DNA from: CAYVUV01 sp964455095
GTDB lineage: Bacteria > Desulfobacterota > Binatia > HRBIN30 > CADEER01
Direction of reading: 5' to 3'
Length of the DNA: 53,878 nt
Assembly (NCBI GenBank): GCA_964455095.1
Contig: CAYVUV010000269.1
Span: 1-53,878 of the forward strand
The notes under the pieces were generated by a model. That model was not told the DNA's origin, did no database searches, and was given only the letters and a program-made list of their open reading frames with translations. Within the stretch, counting starts at the first letter, position 1. Every line of letters starts with the position of its first letter. The position numbers were made by a program, and so were the translations under genes. Shown in pieces: positions 31,140 through 39,314 of this stretch.

Positions 31140-32798
31140 ATGGTGGCGAAGGCTTGGCTGTTTGTCCTGTGTTGCGCGGCGGATGCCTTCGTGGTGCGCG
31201 CGATGTGGACCGGCCGCCAGATTGCCGAGGGACAGATCCGACGCGGCTACTTCGAGCGCTTCGACGGCGAGGTCGGGTTGGCGGTCGACAACGCGATTCG
31301 TCCCGCCTTTCCTTCGCTCATCCTCACCGCCAGTGGCGAGCTCGGCGTTCCCCCCGGAGTGAGTGTGATCGCGCCACTCGAGCCGGGGGTGGACTTCAAA
31401 CTGGCGGTCGATTCGAAGCTCGCCCCCTACGTGGCAATTGGCGTCGAGGCGCCGCTGCCACCGAGCGCGCCGCCGTCCGAGACTTTCCCTGGCGAGGCGC
31501 GAATGGTTGGAGGGCGCACGCTCGCACTCTCCGACGGGAGTCTTGCGCTGGTTGCGTGGGACCCGGTCCTTCCGTGGCGCGACGATGCGGCGCGCCTCTC
31601 CGGTCTGTCCGAGGCCTGCGCAGCGGGGGAGGGGGCGCCGACACTGACGGTGAAAGTCGCCAACGGGCAGCTCGAGGTTCACTACGGTCGCTGCGCCTTG
31701 ACCGAGCCAATCTCTGGCGCTGGGGCACCGCTGCTGGCGGCGCTGGCGGGCCCCGACTGGGTCACGGTTACCCGCCAACCCGGCTGGCTGGGCGAAGAGT
31801 GGACTATCTGGCCAGTGCTCCTCGCCATCGTCGCCAAGATGGCCGCCATCTGGTGGGGACTCGGTCTGGCCTCGGCGGTGGCTCTCGCCGCGGTGCTGCT
31901 CGGCGGCGCCTTCATCACGCCCGTGGCCGCGACGCTGACCTGGCCACTGACGGTAGCTCTCGGCCTTGCCGCGGCAGCGCTCCGCCTGCTTCTGATCGGC
32001 CTGCGCTCCCTGCGCCCGCGCTGGCGTGCGCCGGTCGCGTTGGTGCTCGTCGCGCTGGTGGCGGGCGCCGTGGCGTTGAGGCTCACGGGGGCGGAGCCCC
32101 GTTTGCCGCCGATGATCCTGCACACTCATGTCGAGAATGACCGGCCCGACGTCTGCGCCGTGATCGGCTACTCCAGCGCTGGCGGCGCCAGTCTCCGCGG
32201 CTCCGATCAGCAGCGGGGACTGCGCGGCATGCGGTCGTTTCTCGACCTGGACTGCGCGCGATGTCGCGACGCGACCGGTGCCCTCGCGGGCTCGGGAGAG
32301 ACGCTGGGGTGGATGCCGGAGGCCTATTGCGCCAGCCCGGCATCTTTCGGAGCAGACGGGCAGGTGGTCTTCTTCGGCGGGGCCAACGACGACTTTCTTT
32401 GGGGCGTCACGACGGTCGCGCGCCTGTTCATCGTCAGTCAGCAAGGGATCGAGTCGTGGCGCAGCAGCCAGGCGCCGGCCGCCGCCGCCTCCCTGGCCCA
32501 CATAGACGAGCAGGTCGCGGCCATCGACGTTCTGATGCGATGCATCCAGGCCAGAAGGGCAGGGTTCCTCTTCCTGCACGATTTCCTCGTCACCGACCTG
32601 CCGGCGGGGCGTGAGTCGGATCGTGCCACCATGCTGGCGCGCCGGCGCGCCGCGGTGGAAGCCGCCGGGGGCCGGTTCGTCGATCTCCTTGACATTTTCC
32701 GCACCGAAGCGGGAGTTTCGTGGTTCAATGACTATGTGCACCCATCGCTCATCGCGCACGAGCGCATCGCCGCCCTGGCGTGCCGCCTGTTCCCGTAG
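31140..32798 (+). CDS. Membrane protein with C-terminal SGNH-hydrolase domain
   Basis: 552 aa. An N-terminal hydrophobic segment (1-20) and a non-cytoplasmic beta-rich part (to about 220) precede three or four membrane helices (about 224-315). The C-terminal domain has the SGNH blocks: GYSSAGG with nucleophile S345, GGAND with N416, and DYVHPS with D531 and H534. SGNH enzymes act as acyl- or acetyl-esterases or transferases on glycans; many O-antigen acetylation systems pair membrane helices with such a domain. AAGGG about 6 bases upstream supports the start. It sits among surface-glycan genes, which fits O-acyl editing of an exported polymer. Confidence 0.75.
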   Translation: MVAKAWLFVLCCAADAFVVRAMWTGRQIAEGQIRRGYFERFDGEVGLAVDNAIRPAFPSLILTASGELGVPPGVSVIAPLEPGVDFKLAVDSKLAPYVAIGVEAPLPPSAPPSETFPGEARMVGGRTLALSDGSLALVAWDPVLPWRDDAARLSGLSEACAAGEGAPTLTVKVANGQLEVHYGRCALTEPISGAGAPLLAALAGPDWVTVTRQPGWLGEEWTIWPVLLAIVAKMAAIWWGLGLASAVALAAVLLGGAFITPVAATLTWPLTVALGLAAAALRLLLIGLRSLRPRWRAPVALVLVALVAGAVALRLTGAEPRLPPMILHTHVENDRPDVCAVIGYSSAGGASLRGSDQQRGLRGMRSFLDLDCARCRDATGALAGSGETLGWMPEAYCASPASFGADGQVVFFGGANDDFLWGVTTVARLFIVSQQGIESWRSSQAPAAAASLAHIDEQVAAIDVLMRCIQARRAGFLFLHDFLVTDLPAGRESDRATMLARRRAAVEAAGGRFVDLLDIFRTEAGVSWFNDYVHPSLIAHERIAALACRLFP

Positions 32799-32819
32799 GA
32801 TAGGGACTGGCGCCGACTG

Positions 32820-34727
32820 ATGCTGTCGCGAAGTCGTCTCGTATTCTGCTGCCTGCTTCTCGTCCCTGCATTGGTGGGGGCGAGCGAGCCGGGGCGTGAA
32901 GGCGAAGTGGCCATCGCCGCCGGACAGGACGAGTTGCTGGCGGACATGCTCGGACGCGGCGCGACGTTCCCGGGCCAATGCGCATTCGCAGGGGCGCAGG
33001 CAAGCAACGTCATCAGGAGCACGTACAAGTGCCCAGGTGGCGACGTTGTCTTCGAGCTAAGTCACCCGAGCAAGGCGCCAGCGACCGCTGCGCAGACCGC
33101 GCGCTTCGGCATCTCGGTGCTCAGCGGGTCGCCCCCGCCCGGTCTGGCGAGTGCGTTGGAGGCGCGCATTCGCTCGCTCGAGGGCACCTTCCAGTGGACA
33201 AAGCCGGCTCCCTCACCGGTGCCGCCGACACCGCCATCGGCGCCGGTGACGCCCCCGATCGCAGTCGCCCCGGCCGGTGACTCTCCCTCCACGTTCCCCG
33301 TGTTGGTGGTGGCCATCGGGTTGTTGGCTGTTGCGGTCCTGGCGTGGGCGCTGTCGCGGCGTTTCGTCCCGGGCGACCGGAGACTGCAGCTGGTGGCCGC
33401 GATCTTCGTCGTCAGCGCGTTGGCGCGGGGCTGGTTGTGCGTCATCAACTGGCAGGCCAACGACGATCACTTCCTGGTTGCCCATCTGATCACGCAAGGG
33501 GGTTGGCAGCCGCCGGCGTCATCGGCGTGCATGGAGTGCTCCCACCCCAAGCTCTACCACTACGCGTTGGCTCTGGCGCACGAGGTCGTGGGCAGCGAGC
33601 GCGGCACCAGAAGAGCTGGCAATCTCCTGAACTTCGTTGCCGGCACGGCGCTCCTCGCCCTCTTGTATGCATTTTCCCGCCGCGCGGCCGTCAGCCAGAC
33701 GGTGCGGATGCTGGGCTTTGCTTTCGTGTCCTTCAACGCGGCGCTGGTTGGGATCTTTTCGCAAGCGACGAACGACGGGTTCGTCATTCTCTTCGCGTCG
33801 CTGGCCATTTTCCATCTGGACCGCTTCGGTGCCGGCAAAGCCTACAAGCACGCGGTCGCGGCGACTGCGTTCGTGGTGCTGGCCGCCCTCAGCAAGGCGA
33901 GCGGTTGGGTGATCTTCGCGGCTGGTGCGTTTGTTCTGTGCCTCAAGCTCCTCACCGCCGATCAGGGCGGGCGCAAGCAACTCGGCGTCGGCACGGCCGT
34001 GTACCTTCTGGGCTTCCTTTTGATCGTGCCGTTCATCAATCCCTATCGACAGAACATCATGCAGGCTCATACCCCTTTCGTGAGTGACGCCTTTGACGCT
34101 CCCATGGTGAAGCTCGAGGTGCCGCGCCCGCCGGTGGCGTGGGTTTTCGAGGACTTCTTCACGTTCCGGATCTTCGCGTTGCTGCGCGCTCCCTTCATCG
34201 ATTGGGGCCCGCCTTCCGACCCGCCGCACCGCGAGTCGCTCTGGTCTCAGTTGTACGGAAGGACGTTCTTCCTCCGCTTCGAGCGGCACATCTGGACTCC
34301 GTCGGATCCGCGCGTGAATGCCCTCGGCCGCGTGTGCCTGGCGCTCGGTTTGCTGCCGCTGGCGGCGCTCCTCATCGGCACGGCCGCTCGGGTCCGCTCT
34401 GTCTGGCGCGGTCTTTCGACCTCCGGCCTGCGTTGGTTTGCGCGGGCTGACGAGTGGCACCACCTCGTCTACGCAGGGGTGATGTTCAGCGCCATGATCG
34501 CGGTGGTGATCCAGTATCACCGCACGGCCCTGTTGTTCACGTGGATGAAAGCGATCTACGTCCTGCCGGCGATCCTGCCGCTCTTCGGATTGTTTCTCGC
34601 CGGCCTCGAGCTGCTGTGGCGGCGGTTCCCGCGTTTGGTGACGGGGTGGATGCTGGCGTTGATTGCCGTTTCGATCGTCGACCTCGGCTGGCTGATTCAT
34701 GATCTGGTGCAGCTGGGCGACGGATGA
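32820..34727 (+). CDS. GT-C-like membrane glycosyltransferase with N-terminal exported domain
   Basis: 635 aa. A signal sequence (VFCCLLLVPALVGA) and an N-terminal domain of about 110 residues with two cysteines come first, then a proline-rich linker (about 125-155). About ten membrane helices follow, with WQANDDHFLVAHL (about residue 209) in the first non-cytoplasmic loop, where GT-C enzymes carry their catalytic acidic residues, and SHPKLYHYALAL next (about 242-253). This matches the ArnT/PMT (GT39/GT83) arrangement, which uses polyprenyl-phosphate sugars outside the inner membrane. The acceptor is unknown. The N-terminal exported domain is unusual for the family. Confidence 0.75.
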   Translation: MLSRSRLVFCCLLLVPALVGASEPGREGEVAIAAGQDELLADMLGRGATFPGQCAFAGAQASNVIRSTYKCPGGDVVFELSHPSKAPATAAQTARFGISVLSGSPPPGLASALEARIRSLEGTFQWTKPAPSPVPPTPPSAPVTPPIAVAPAGDSPSTFPVLVVAIGLLAVAVLAWALSRRFVPGDRRLQLVAAIFVVSALARGWLCVINWQANDDHFLVAHLITQGGWQPPASSACMECSHPKLYHYALALAHEVVGSERGTRRAGNLLNFVAGTALLALLYAFSRRAAVSQTVRMLGFAFVSFNAALVGIFSQATNDGFVILFASLAIFHLDRFGAGKAYKHAVAATAFVVLAALSKASGWVIFAAGAFVLCLKLLTADQGGRKQLGVGTAVYLLGFLLIVPFINPYRQNIMQAHTPFVSDAFDAPMVKLEVPRPPVAWVFEDFFTFRIFALLRAPFIDWGPPSDPPHRESLWSQLYGRTFFLRFERHIWTPSDPRVNALGRVCLALGLLPLAALLIGTAARVRSVWRGLSTSGLRWFARADEWHHLVYAGVMFSAMIAVVIQYHRTALLFTWMKAIYVLPAILPLFGLFLAGLELLWRRFPRLVTGWMLALIAVSIVDLGWLIHDLVQLGDG

Positions 34728-34758
34728 CCCGCAGTCTGGCACGAGGCACAACCACGGC

Positions 34759-36381
34759 ATGCGCTTGATCTTTCCGATGGCGGGACAGGGCGGCCGATTT
34801 CGCGCTGCTGGCTACACCGATCCGAAGCCGCTCATCCCCGTCTCCGGACGCAGCTTGCAAGACCGGCGGCCGATCATCGAGCACCTGCTGGCGCAATTCC
34901 CCGCCGCGTGGCCGAAGGTGTTCGTCGTCAATCGCGAGCACCTGGAGCAGAGCCGGCTCGGGGCCATACTGGAAGCCCTCGCGCCCGGCAGTGTCACCAT
35001 CGCGATCGAGCCGCATCGGCGCGGTCCCGTTCACACACTCCTCGAGGCCGCCCGCATCGCGCCCGAAGCGCTCCCCGATGACGAGCCCTGCCTGGTCAAT
35101 TACTGCGACTTCAGCTTCACCTGGGACGCCGATCGTTTCGAGCAGTTCACCATCCGAACGCGCTGCGACGGCGCGGTGCTCTGCTACTCCGGCCACCATC
35201 CCGAGTACCTCCGTCCGACCCTCTATGCCTACTGCCGCACGCACGAGGGGCGCGTGTTGGAGGTGCGGGAGAAGGGCTATTTCACCGACGACCGCAGACG
35301 CGAATACGCTTCCTCGGGCAGCTACTACTTCCGGAGCGGCGCGCTGTTGCGGCAGTACGGCGCGCGCTTGATGTCCGAGGGGCCGCTCCTCGACGGCGAA
35401 GGCTACGTCAGCCTGGTCTACAATCACCTCATTCGAGATGGCCTGGACGTGCGCGTGTACGAGATCCCCTGGTTCATGCAGTGGGGCACGCCGGCGGATA
35501 TCGCGGACTACGAGTACTGGGTCGGCGTCTATGCGAAGTATCGCCTGGGCCACCGCGGTCAGAACCAGTCGGCCAGTCGTGAGCGGCGCGCGCTGCAGTT
35601 GCTCATGCCCATGGCGGGGCAGGGCAGCCGCTTCGGCGCGGGGACGGCCAAGTTCCTCCGTTCCGTTCCCGCTCTCGACCAGCCGATGTTCAAGGCGGCC
35701 ATCGACCATCTCCCGTTATGCGACCCGCAAGTGCTCGTCGTCCAGGAAGCGCACGCCGAGAACGTGCGCGTCGCGGCCCCGACGGCTCGTGTCGTAGGTT
35801 TGTCGGGACCGACGGAGGGGCAGGCGGTCACCTGCGCCCTGGCGTGCGAGGCGCTGCTGCCTGAGGTGCCGGTGCTGGTCTCGAGTTGCGACCACGGCAT
35901 GGTGTGGGACGACGAGCGCTGGCAGGCGCTGCTCGATGAGGATCCGGACGTCGTTGTGTGGGGCCAGCGCGGCTATCCCGGCGCCGACGCGACGCCAGGG
36001 GCCTTTGCCTACATCGTCACGGACGGCAACGCTTCGGGCGGCGCCGAACGGGTGCTGCGCGTCTCGGTCAAACAGCCCCTGGGCCCCGACCCGCGGCGCG
36101 ATCTGCTGCTCGTCGGCACGTTCTACTTCAAGCGACCCGCGCTGCTGGCAGAGCTGATCGCCGAGCTCCGCGCGCGGGACATACGCGTCAATGGCGAGCT
36201 CTATCTGGATTCGGTGGTTGACCTCGCGGTGGCCCGCGGGCTCTCGGTCAGGGCGTTCGAAGCCGATGGGTACCTCTGTTGGGGCTCACCCGAGGCGCTG
36301 CGCGACTTCAACTTTTGGCATGCGTGGTATACGGGACACGCTGCTCCACCCGGCCCGCGCGCCGAGTCGGCGGCGCAATGA
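34759..36381 (+). CDS. Tandem nucleotidyltransferase: two sugar-phosphate NTP-transferase domains
   Basis: 540 aa from the ATG at 34759. Domain 1 (1-275) opens with FPMAGQGGRFRAAGYTDPKPL and has NYCDFSFTWD as the metal-binding region and VREKGYF. Domain 2 (282-520) opens with LLMPMAGQGSRFGAGTAKFL and has SSCDHGMVWDD and VSVKQPLG. Each keeps the GxGxRF nucleotide loop and a lysine. These enzymes activate sugar or polyol phosphates as NDP-sugars or CDP-alcohols. Having two in one chain suggests two linked activations or one regulatory domain. The ATGA overlap couples it to the next GT2 gene. Confidence 0.82.
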   Translation: MRLIFPMAGQGGRFRAAGYTDPKPLIPVSGRSLQDRRPIIEHLLAQFPAAWPKVFVVNREHLEQSRLGAILEALAPGSVTIAIEPHRRGPVHTLLEAARIAPEALPDDEPCLVNYCDFSFTWDADRFEQFTIRTRCDGAVLCYSGHHPEYLRPTLYAYCRTHEGRVLEVREKGYFTDDRRREYASSGSYYFRSGALLRQYGARLMSEGPLLDGEGYVSLVYNHLIRDGLDVRVYEIPWFMQWGTPADIADYEYWVGVYAKYRLGHRGQNQSASRERRALQLLMPMAGQGSRFGAGTAKFLRSVPALDQPMFKAAIDHLPLCDPQVLVVQEAHAENVRVAAPTARVVGLSGPTEGQAVTCALACEALLPEVPVLVSSCDHGMVWDDERWQALLDEDPDVVVWGQRGYPGADATPGAFAYIVTDGNASGGAERVLRVSVKQPLGPDPRRDLLLVGTFYFKRPALLAELIAELRARDIRVNGELYLDSVVDLAVARGLSVRAFEADGYLCWGSPEALRDFNFWHAWYTGHAAPPGPRAESAAQ

Positions 36382-37172
36382 CAGACGGACGAACTGACGG
36401 TTGGAGCATGACGCCATGGCAACTGGTGCTGCCCTGCTACAACGAAGCGCGCAATCTGCCCGGGGTGGTTGAACGCGCGTTGGCGTGTGCGCGGCGGCGC
36501 GGGCTGACCCCGGCCCAGTTCCAGCTCATCCTCGTCGAGAACGGCTCGCGAGACGACAGCCCGGCGGTGATGGAATCGCTCCGCACACGCGCGGGCGGCG
36601 AATTCCTGCACATCGTCCCGGTGGCGCTCAACCGCGGCTACGGCAACGGGGTGATTGTCGGCCTGCGAGCCGCCGGTTCGGGTCTCGTCGCCTACAGTCA
36701 CGCCGATCAGCAATGCGATCCGGAGGACGCCTTTCGCGGTTTCGAACGGCTGGTGGCGGCCGGCCCCGGCGCGCGCATTCTGGTCAAAGGGTGCCGCCAG
36801 GGGCGCGACACACGCGGATGGATCGTCTCGCGCGTGTTCGAGCAGATCGCAGGAGCCCTGCTCGATCGGCGCCTGCACGAGATCAACGCCCAACCAAAGG
36901 TCATGCCGAGCGAGCTGGTACCGGCCTTCAGTGATCCTCCGGACGATTTCGCCATCGATCTCTACGTGCTGCTGCGCGCGCTGCAGTCGGGCTATCGCAT
37001 CGAGGAGATCGACGTGCGTTACCCACCGCGCGTACACGGGCAATCGAACTGGTCGAGCACCTTCCGCTCGCGGGTGTCGACCATCGCCCGGCTGATGTCG
37101 TACATCCTCGAGCTGCGCCGCGCCGAGGGGCAGGGGCGCTTGTCGCCGGGGCGCCCGCGAAGCGGTACATGA
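36378..37172 (+). CDS. GT2 glycosyltransferase, polyprenyl-phosphate type
   Basis: 264 aa from the ATG at 36378 (ATGA overlap); its stop overlaps the next start in the same way. It has LVLPCYNEARNLPG, ENGSRDDS, the acidic SHADQQCDPED as the metal motif, and INAQPKVMPSEL, a pattern close to dolichol-phosphate-mannose synthase relatives of sugar-lipid transferases. It is soluble or peripheral, with no clear membrane helix. Being coupled to both the nucleotidyltransferase and the GT-C/kinase fusion, it probably moves the activated sugar onto a lipid carrier. Confidence 0.88.
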   Translation: MTDGRTDGWSMTPWQLVLPCYNEARNLPGVVERALACARRRGLTPAQFQLILVENGSRDDSPAVMESLRTRAGGEFLHIVPVALNRGYGNGVIVGLRAAGSGLVAYSHADQQCDPEDAFRGFERLVAAGPGARILVKGCRQGRDTRGWIVSRVFEQIAGALLDRRLHEINAQPKVMPSELVPAFSDPPDDFAIDLYVLLRALQSGYRIEEIDVRYPPRVHGQSNWSSTFRSRVSTIARLMSYILELRRAEGQGRLSPGRPRSGT

Positions 37173-39283
37173 GCGTTGCCGATCACCTTGGCCGACCGGA
37201 TCGGTCGATGGCGAGGAACCCCTGGTTCTGGCTGGTCCTCGCGCTCAAGCTCGTCGCCTCGGCATTCCTCGGTTCGTACTTCGTCCGCGACCTCTTTCTC
37301 CCGTTCATCACGTGGTTCATCAACAACGGCTTCCGCAATCCCTGGGATGAATTTGCCCGCACCGGTCTGGTCGACTCGTTTCCCTACTCCGTGGTCATGC
37401 TGGCGCTACTCTCGGCGCCGCAAGCCGCCGCCTCGCTGATTGCCCCGGGGCTCGTGGCGTCGAGCGAGGCGCTCCGGCTCCTGCTCATTCGCCTGCCCAT
37501 GCTCGGCGCCGACCTGGCGATCTTCGCCATCTTGTGTCGGTGGTTCGACACCAAGCGCGACAAGGTCCTGTGGATCTACTGGTGCTCGCCGATCCTGATC
37601 TACATCTCGTACGTGCACGGGCAGGTGGACAGCATCCCGTCGGCGCTGTTGTTCGTGAGCCTCTATTTTCTCTTCGGTCGCCCCGCTTCCGCCGGACATT
37701 TCGCCCGCAAGGCCGCCGCGGCGGGGGTTTTCCTCGGCCTCGGCATCGCCGCCAAGATGCACCTGATCGTCGCGCTGCCCTTCATCCTCGTCCATTTGTT
37801 TCTCACCCACGCTGGCCGCGCCCGTGTCGAGGCGATGGCGGCGTTCGTCGGCGGGACGGCGGTCACGGTCGGGGCGCTGATCGGGCCGTGGATTCGCGAT
37901 CCGGGTTATCGGCGCATGGTGCTCGAGACGGATGTGCCGGATCGTCTGTTCCAGATTGCGCTGCCCATCGAAGGCGAGCTCAAGGTCTACGTCGCGCCGG
38001 TGGTGATCGTGGTGCTGTTGCTGCGCTACATCGCCACGCACCGCAGCAGCCGCGACGTGCTGATGGTGTACCTGGCGCTGGTGTTCAGCGCCATGATCCT
38101 GTTCGTGCCGCCGATGCCCGGTTGGTACTACTGGGCTATCCCGTGGGTGTGTTATTTCTTCGTCCGCCAGGACGCCATCGGGGAGAGCTCGCTGTGGCTC
38201 CTCTCGGGCGCGTACGTGATCTACTATCTGTTCTTCTGGAACCTGTCGGTCGCGGACTTGCCCACCGGCGTTCGCGCCTTCGTCGAAGGCATCCTGCTGA
38301 GCAATCGACGTCTCGAGAGCCTGGCGTTTACGGCCCTGCAAGGCTCGTTGGCCATCGTCGTCTTCTGGATCTACCGCGTCGGTCTGCGCAACGTCGGGCT
38401 CGACGCCCGCAAGGCTCCCATCCTGATCGGTATTGCCGGCGATTCAGGCTCCGGCAAGCACACGCTGGCCGAGGTGCTGCGCGACGTGCTCGGCAAGGGC
38501 AATTCGCTGCAGACCAACGGCGACGACTATCATCGCTGGCCGCGCGGTCATGCCGCCTGGAACGAGACCACACAGCTCAGCCCCAAGGGCAACTGGGTGT
38601 CGTTGCCGATCGAGCACGCGGAGCACCTGAAGAAGGGCGAACCGATTCGCAAGCCCCTCTACGACCACGACACCGGCCAGTTCACCGATCCGATGATTCT
38701 CTCCCCGCGGCGCTTCGTGTTCTTCGTCGGCCTGCACACGTTCTCCGTGCGCCGCATGCGCGCGCTCCTGGACTTGCGCATCTACCTCGAGCCGGACGAG
38801 GCGCTGCGGCGGAGCTGGAAGATCGCGCGCGACGCGCAGGCACGGGGGTACACGCGCGAGCAGGTGCTGACCCAGATCGAGCAGCGCGAAGCCGATTCGA
38901 CGCAATACGTGCGGCCGCAACGGCAGTTCGCCGACTGGATCGTCTGTCACCAACCGGCGCCCACCGGGGTCGTCACTAGACACCTGTTGTGGAACGAGGT
39001 GCCGCTCGAGCGCCTCGCCGAAGAGCTGCAGGCGGTGCCGGGGTTGCGCGTGACTTGGGATCTCGAGTCGGACCTCGAGCGCCAGTCGCTTTCGGCCACG
39101 GGGAGCGTGCCGGCGGCGACGGTGCGGGCGATCGCCGCCCGCCTCTTTCCGGCCGCCCGGGCGCAGATCGGTTCCGGCGACGTGAACTGGCGAAGCGATC
39201 AGGCGGGCCTCTCCCAGCTCGTGCTGCTCGCCTTGCTGGACGACCTCGCGAGCTCGGCAGGCTTCGCGACGCTTGGCGATTGA
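37169..39283 (+). CDS. GT-C-like membrane protein fused to uridine-kinase-like P-loop kinase
   Basis: 704 aa. Residues 17-405 hold about ten membrane helices with loops such as NPWDEFARTG (57-66) and HGQVDSIPSA (150-159) that resemble PIG-M/GT-C mannosyltransferase-like proteins. From about 415 a soluble kinase domain of the uridine kinase/phosphoribulokinase type begins: GIAGDSGSGKHTLAE (Walker A, G424-K430), GDDYHRW (451-457), KPLYDHDTG and a lid-like RDAQARGYTREQ. The residue after the P-loop lysine is H431 where S or T is normal, with T432 next. Such a fusion would link lipid-sugar transfer with phosphorylation of a small molecule or lipid head group. It starts with an ATGA overlap. Confidence 0.8.
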   Translation: MSVADHLGRPDRSMARNPWFWLVLALKLVASAFLGSYFVRDLFLPFITWFINNGFRNPWDEFARTGLVDSFPYSVVMLALLSAPQAAASLIAPGLVASSEALRLLLIRLPMLGADLAIFAILCRWFDTKRDKVLWIYWCSPILIYISYVHGQVDSIPSALLFVSLYFLFGRPASAGHFARKAAAAGVFLGLGIAAKMHLIVALPFILVHLFLTHAGRARVEAMAAFVGGTAVTVGALIGPWIRDPGYRRMVLETDVPDRLFQIALPIEGELKVYVAPVVIVVLLLRYIATHRSSRDVLMVYLALVFSAMILFVPPMPGWYYWAIPWVCYFFVRQDAIGESSLWLLSGAYVIYYLFFWNLSVADLPTGVRAFVEGILLSNRRLESLAFTALQGSLAIVVFWIYRVGLRNVGLDARKAPILIGIAGDSGSGKHTLAEVLRDVLGKGNSLQTNGDDYHRWPRGHAAWNETTQLSPKGNWVSLPIEHAEHLKKGEPIRKPLYDHDTGQFTDPMILSPRRFVFFVGLHTFSVRRMRALLDLRIYLEPDEALRRSWKIARDAQARGYTREQVLTQIEQREADSTQYVRPQRQFADWIVCHQPAPTGVVTRHLLWNEVPLERLAEELQAVPGLRVTWDLESDLERQSLSATGSVPAATVRAIAARLFPAARAQIGSGDVNWRSDQAGLSQLVLLALLDDLASSAGFATLGD

Positions 39284-39314
39284 CATCGCTGTGTCGTCGA
39301 TGAAGGTTGATACG

